A DNA stretch of 64,000 nt from Lateolabrax maculatus (taxonomy: Eukaryota > Chordata > Actinopteri > Acropomatiformes > Lateolabracidae), in NCBI GenBank assembly GCA_031216445.1, contig CM062211.1, positions 4,848,001 through 4,912,000 on the forward strand, in the 5' to 3' direction. Within the stretch, counting starts at the first letter, position 1, and every line of letters starts with the position of its first letter. This document shows, piece by piece, positions 59,598 through 64,000 of this stretch. Both the position numbers and the translations under genes were made by a program. The notes under the pieces were generated by a model, which did not search any database, was not told the origin of the DNA, and worked only from the letters and a program-made list of their open reading frames with translations.

Positions 59598-61010
59598 CTG
59601 TGGCTGCTGTGACGAGATCATCTGTTACTGGATTCTTAAAAAACAAAACAAAGGGGTAAATGACAACTTGTTACGCTGAGAATAAGAATTTTACTTTGGG
59701 AAATCCTCTCTATACAAGTAGTGTGACATGTCTGGCTTTCAAACATTAACTAAAAATAAATCCAGTCACACAGGTAATTTTAAAAACTGTTAACATGATG
59801 ATTAATTCCCAGGTGACCTTATCATGTTCCCTTTGCAACATAATGTAAATATCTGAATACATGGACACTGTAATCTTTTGCAAACTTCCTCTTACAACAA
59901 GTTGCACTAATATTTTCACTCTCATTCCACAGATCAGAGATGCTGGTGTCATTCTGCTAATTACAGGTTTCCACTATTGTTCAAATGTATATCTGCAAAT
60001 ACAGCGATGTAATGATCACAACTGAACTTTTAATGATTTCTAGTTCTCTTCACAAAATTCTCTTTACTTTTTCAGCCACACTAGCAGCGTGGGCCCACCA
60101 CTTTGGACAGAAATGTGTCAACAACTGGTACTCAGAGGATGAAGTCTCATGACTCAAGTGATCCCCTGACTTTTTTGCTGTGCCACCAACAGGTCAAAGT
60201 TTTTTTTACTTGTCCAGTGAAATATCTAAATTATCTAAAATATTTCTAAATATTTATGACTTTAGTGATTGCCTGACTTTTCCTCGAGAGCCACCATGAG
60301 GTTACAATTTGTGTTTTTTGAGTGAAATGTCTCAACAACAATCGGATGGATTAGCATGAAATTTGGTGCAGACATTCATGTCCACCTCAGGATGAATTAA
60401 AATCACTGACTTTTCATCCAGAGCTATTATCAGGTCACATTTTAATTTAGAGAAAAAAGAAAAAAAAAAAAAGAAAAGAAAAAAACAACGGATCAGCAGT
60501 TGCAGTTCCTTGCAGTCTGATCATGATAAATACATACTGATGTGTGGTGTGGATGAAAATGTATGTCTGGGACTTAATCCCAAATAGTAAAACATTCACA
60601 AAGACAACAGTGTAAGTTTAGACATCTGCCGATATAAAAAATATTAATTTAAATATTAATGTATTTTCAGCTTTTTTTTCAATTACTACTAAATGATTGC
60701 AGCTGTAAAACTTAGGCTGAACTCATCTTATATATCTGAACAACTGAGAAAAACTGTAAAGCAGGATCTGTCAACCACATCAAAATCTGCTGTACTTTGG
60801 TAATGTCACCTAATGAAACCGTTTTGTTACAGCAGTGCATTGCGTTTTTTTGACACGGGAATTCCTGCATGCATTCAGTTAGTGACGCAGAAAAGGATTT
60901 TTCCCCGTATCCTTCAGGTAATATTAACACTTTAAATTTCACACAGCGCTGACCGTCCTGGCTAAATAAAGGATAAAAACATTAACAAAATAAATCATCA
61001 TCATCCATCC
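59598..61010. other. Upstream region of copy D
   Basis: No gene. Nearly identical to 26127-27538. Confidence 0.45.
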
Positions 61011-62362
61011 TGTCATGATCTGTTCTTTTTTGTTTGATGTCACTTTCTTGCCCCTACTATCTGTCACTGTTTTCCCTGCCTTCACTTCTGCTCACTGCCC
61101 TCGGGCCATGGACTCCTTCTGTTCCCCTGACCTGCCATCCCCTCACCTTCCACCAGATGCCCTCTGACTTTTCTGACTTCCCATCACCTGACTGCCCCAC
61201 CCACCTACACACCTGTCTCCACTCCTCTCTCTGCCTGTCAGCCACTCCTTCCTCATCAGTTCAACTCCCTTCACCTGTTCACTCACCTACCACCTATCAG
61301 TCACTTATATATACCGGTCCACTTCCTTTGTCTGGTGTCAGATCCTTGTTTCCTGTTCCTATGTTTCCTGTTCCTTTGTGCCTATAGGCTCGTTCGAGAT
61401 CAACTGCGCCTTGGAAAGTGGACGAGATCAGGCAGCAGCAGCAGCAGGGGGCGGTGACAAAAAGCTGCAGTCAAGTCGGACAGTTTCCAGCAGCCTTCAA
61501 AGAATATACAGGAAGTGACGGAAATATTTACGTCCTGTTCGATCCGTCTGTAGGCTGATTGTAGTAGAGCCAAAGATGAACTGTCTCTGGTGGAGCGTAT
61601 ATATATATATACATGAATGAATGTATTAGCCCTTACAAGACACCGTGAACTCAAACAGACCAGGATCAGAGTGCTGTGCAAACATATTTAAACAACAAAG
61701 AAAGTCCATAAATAGAAACACAACAAAAGTATCTTTCACAGTCAAATCTTCAGACCACCATTCAGTAGAACATAATTCATAAATCATAAATAAAAAAGAT
61801 TTACTATATTCTGGAAAAATCTAAATAAATGCTAATTAAACTATCTATCTACACAGAAAATGAGGATTTTCTACAGCATGTGGTGTTTGTGGACAAAGCT
61901 AAGAGCCAATCAGCTCTTTGATCGACAGCCAGGCATTTCCCATCATGCCCTGGCTCTTGCAGGTGGAGAGCGGCTGCGGCGCCTGGCTCTAAAAACTGCA
62001 GTAGTTATCGTTGTGCACTAATGCATGACGTCAGAGCAAGTTGGGATCAAGTCGGACACAAAACATGCATAGTGCGGCGATCGTCGGTGATCGATTCTGC
62101 GCAGGCCTGGCTCATCTCGAACGAGCCTTATGTTTCATGTTCCTGTTCCTCGGTTGTCTGTGCTGTGTTCCCATGTGCCTTGTCCCTGGATTACCTGTTT
62201 CTGTTACCTGCCTGCTTTGGACTCTGGATTTTTCTGTTTGCCTCACCACCCAGTAAGTTTGTGTTTCACCATTTGGAATAAACTCTTCACACCATACCTG
62301 CCAGTCTCCTCTCCTCTCTGCAATTGGGTCCTATCCCTGCCAACCCGTTAACATCTGTGACA
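61011..62362 (+). mobile_element. TG...CA element, solo-LTR-like, copy 2
   Basis: Duplicate of 27539-28889 carried along by the segmental duplication; the flanks match too, so it is not an independent insertion. Confidence 0.5.
61386..62128. mobile_element. MITE nested in the LTR-like element, copy 2
   Basis: Same termini and TAT flanks (61383-61385, 62129-62131). A few substitutions and one extra base against copy 1. Confidence 0.75.
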
Positions 62363-63707
62363 CATATCACCGATGAGGGCTCAGCAACTACAGACCACTT
62401 TGTTATTATGTTTGATCCATTTGTTGCTGAGTCTGTTTTACACAGCTGGTACCACAGCTAATAGAACACTGGTTAGACAAATATATTAATGTGTTGGTAT
62501 AGATCATATTTAATCAATAACATTTATTTCACTTTGATTTGGCCAAAAACTAAAGTGATTTCCAATTATCCTTCATTTTGGGTCAGTTCCTATGTTGTGA
62601 CCTAAATGCAGTTTTTAAATATATAAAAGTTTAAGTTTAAGAGCTCTATAATGTGCAGCTGTCACCTTAAAAATAAACGGGAGGCACTGAGGCTCCATTG
62701 AGGGGTAAAATAAATATATAAACTTATGAATTTACACTAGTAGCAATTTTCTGCCAGCTTTCCTCTCTTGTTTATTTGCAGCAACAGTGTTGATTTTTGT
62801 ATAAAAAATGGTTTATATTCTTCATAGCTCTCCATTATAACGACCTGTTCCTCTTGACTGAAGTGGACGGCATGCCACGGTCCATTTTGTGCGGAAAAAG
62901 AGTCTAAGGATGCATCAAATGCCCCCTTTTATGGGACACAGAGCCTGAAGAAGAAAACCTGGTTTAAGGACGCGGTAGTTTCTGACTGGGGATTTAAGGT
63001 TTGTCGAGCCAGCTAACACAAAAAAAGCCTGGCTATGTTGAACGTGCTTCGTAGTACACCCCTGAGGACTTCAAGCTATCTGTGAACAGGTTTTAAAAAA
63101 TATTTAGACTTTATTACATAGTTGATACATGTGCTTGGTTAGGTACAGTACACAGCCTATTAGAAAGTACATCCTGGTCTGTGCAAACATTTGCCTTTTG
63201 TACTTTGATTGTTGTAGATGTAAACAAATAAAACAGTCAGACTGGTTTGTCCAACATTTCCAGTCATAGTATCAGATCTACTGAGTTTCAGGAAAACAAA
63301 CCTGCCTATATCCTACATCTACCATTTCTTTTTTGTTTCAATTTCTCTTTTTTTGTTTTATTTTTTCTCCTTTCTAAAATGCAATAAAAAGAGTTCGAGT
63401 TAAAATTTCTTGAGACATGCAGCATATACAGGCAATCATTTATGGAATCATGAGTCTCAATATTAATTAGAAAAATGCCATTTCCTGCAAAAAATGCGTG
63501 TGAATGCTGAAAGCTGAAATAAATCACACACTGTACCTGGTTGGTACTCAGGATGTGTGTGTTTGTTTGTGTGTGTGTTTGTATGTACAGTATCTACAGT
63601 ATACGTAGTATGTACATTATGTGTAGAATGTATAGTATGTACAGTATATATGTACTATGAAGAAGTAGTTGTGGTCCAAAAAATGTATGGAAGAAGAATA
63701 AGAAGTC

Positions 63708-63748
<41 letters not shown>

Positions 63749-64000
63749 GAACACAATAACAATAGTGTGAATGCTGCACACCAATGAAAGTGCACAGAAG
63801 GATTCACAAATTTATTTTGTGATTTATATATAAATGACTCCAGAAATATAATATCATTTGCACATAAGTTCATATGTATATTTATTGTATATAAATGGGT
63901 AAACATCAAATTGTACTTAAGTAAAAGTATTAGCAGTAACATGTACTTTAAGTATCAAAAGTAAAAGTACTCATTATGTGGAGTGGACTTTTTCAGAGTA
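62363..64000. other. Upstream flank of D to window end
   Basis: No gene. The first non-coding exon of D is expected just past the window end. Confidence 0.4.
63708..63748 (+). repeat. (TAA)n microsatellite, copy 2
   Basis: About 13 units; a 24-base TGTA-rich stretch before it (63621-63646) is missing from copy 1. Confidence 0.9.

Larger units (their letters stand above)
58731..64000 (+). repeat. Segmental duplication, unit 2 right part
   Basis: Partner of 25246-30503, running on beyond the window. Confidence 0.9.

Noticed and set aside
1..64000. tRNA or rRNA genes, CRISPR arrays, operons
   Set aside because: No cloverleaf, rRNA core sequence or spaced repeats seen; the window is eukaryotic.

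Overview
The window looks like teleost fish nuclear DNA. Its coding sequence is split into short exons with consensus splice sites on long AT-rich introns. It also carries a fish-typical mix of transposable elements: L2-like LINEs, Tc1/mariner, hAT, a TTAA-targeting piggyBac-type MITE, a DIRS/Ngaro-like tyrosine-recombinase retroelement, a tRNA-SINE-like repeat and many microsatellites. There is no bacterial or organellar signal.

The only host genes I can support are four tandem, minus-strand copies of an NXPE-family gene (NXPE family member 3-like). The protein plan is a short cytoplasmic tail plus signal anchor (exon 1), a neurexophilin-like region (exons 2-4), and a C-terminal NXPE domain with a GDST-I-R-Q motif (exon 5) and a late D-A-W...H-H motif (exon 6). 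I call them A (7750 to 1004), B (26106 to 15771), C (48080 to 40547) and D (59577 to 52267). Hand-traced splice phases give uninterrupted frames of 565 codons for B and 566 codons for D. A and C lack the cysteine-rich exon 3 (C-N-V-C), and joining their exon 2 to exon 4 breaks the frame, so they look like pseudogenes or alternatively built copies. A 5' non-coding exon about 1.7 kb (A), 4.5 kb (B) or 0.9 kb (C) upstream of the coding start is suggested by a perfect donor. All four copies keep a 7-codon upstream ORF whose stop overlaps the main start codon.

The four genes are two copies of a two-gene unit. Positions 1-9838 match 39544-49350 (A/C side). Positions 25246-30503 match 58731-64000 (5' half of B/D and its upstream flank), and this second pair is almost identical. 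The 3' halves of B and D are clearly diverged while their 5' halves are nearly identical. All four copies share near-identical exons 1 and 2, which points to gene conversion or unequal exchange with a breakpoint in intron 2.

Layout. 1-560: hAT and L2 remnants. 1004-7750: copy A. 7751-9700: A upstream region. 10275-11290: DIRS-like remnant. 13436-14145: unclassified repeat with a recombinase-like ORF. 15771-26106: copy B, whose introns hold an L2 interrupted by a 1.23-kb TG...CA insertion, an antisense L2 interrupted by a piggyBac-type MITE, and other LINE pieces. 27539-28889: TG...CA (solo-LTR-like) element carrying a nested MITE. 31265-36500: decayed multi-exon gene-like family with a foldback element inside it. 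37130-37520: LINE piece. 39105-39998: hAT transposase remnant. 40547-48080: copy C. 50482-51175: internally deleted Tc1. 51370-51917: palindromic MITE. 52267-59577: copy D. 61011-62362: second copy of the TG...CA element with its nested MITE. All calls come from reading the sequence; no alignment or database search was run.
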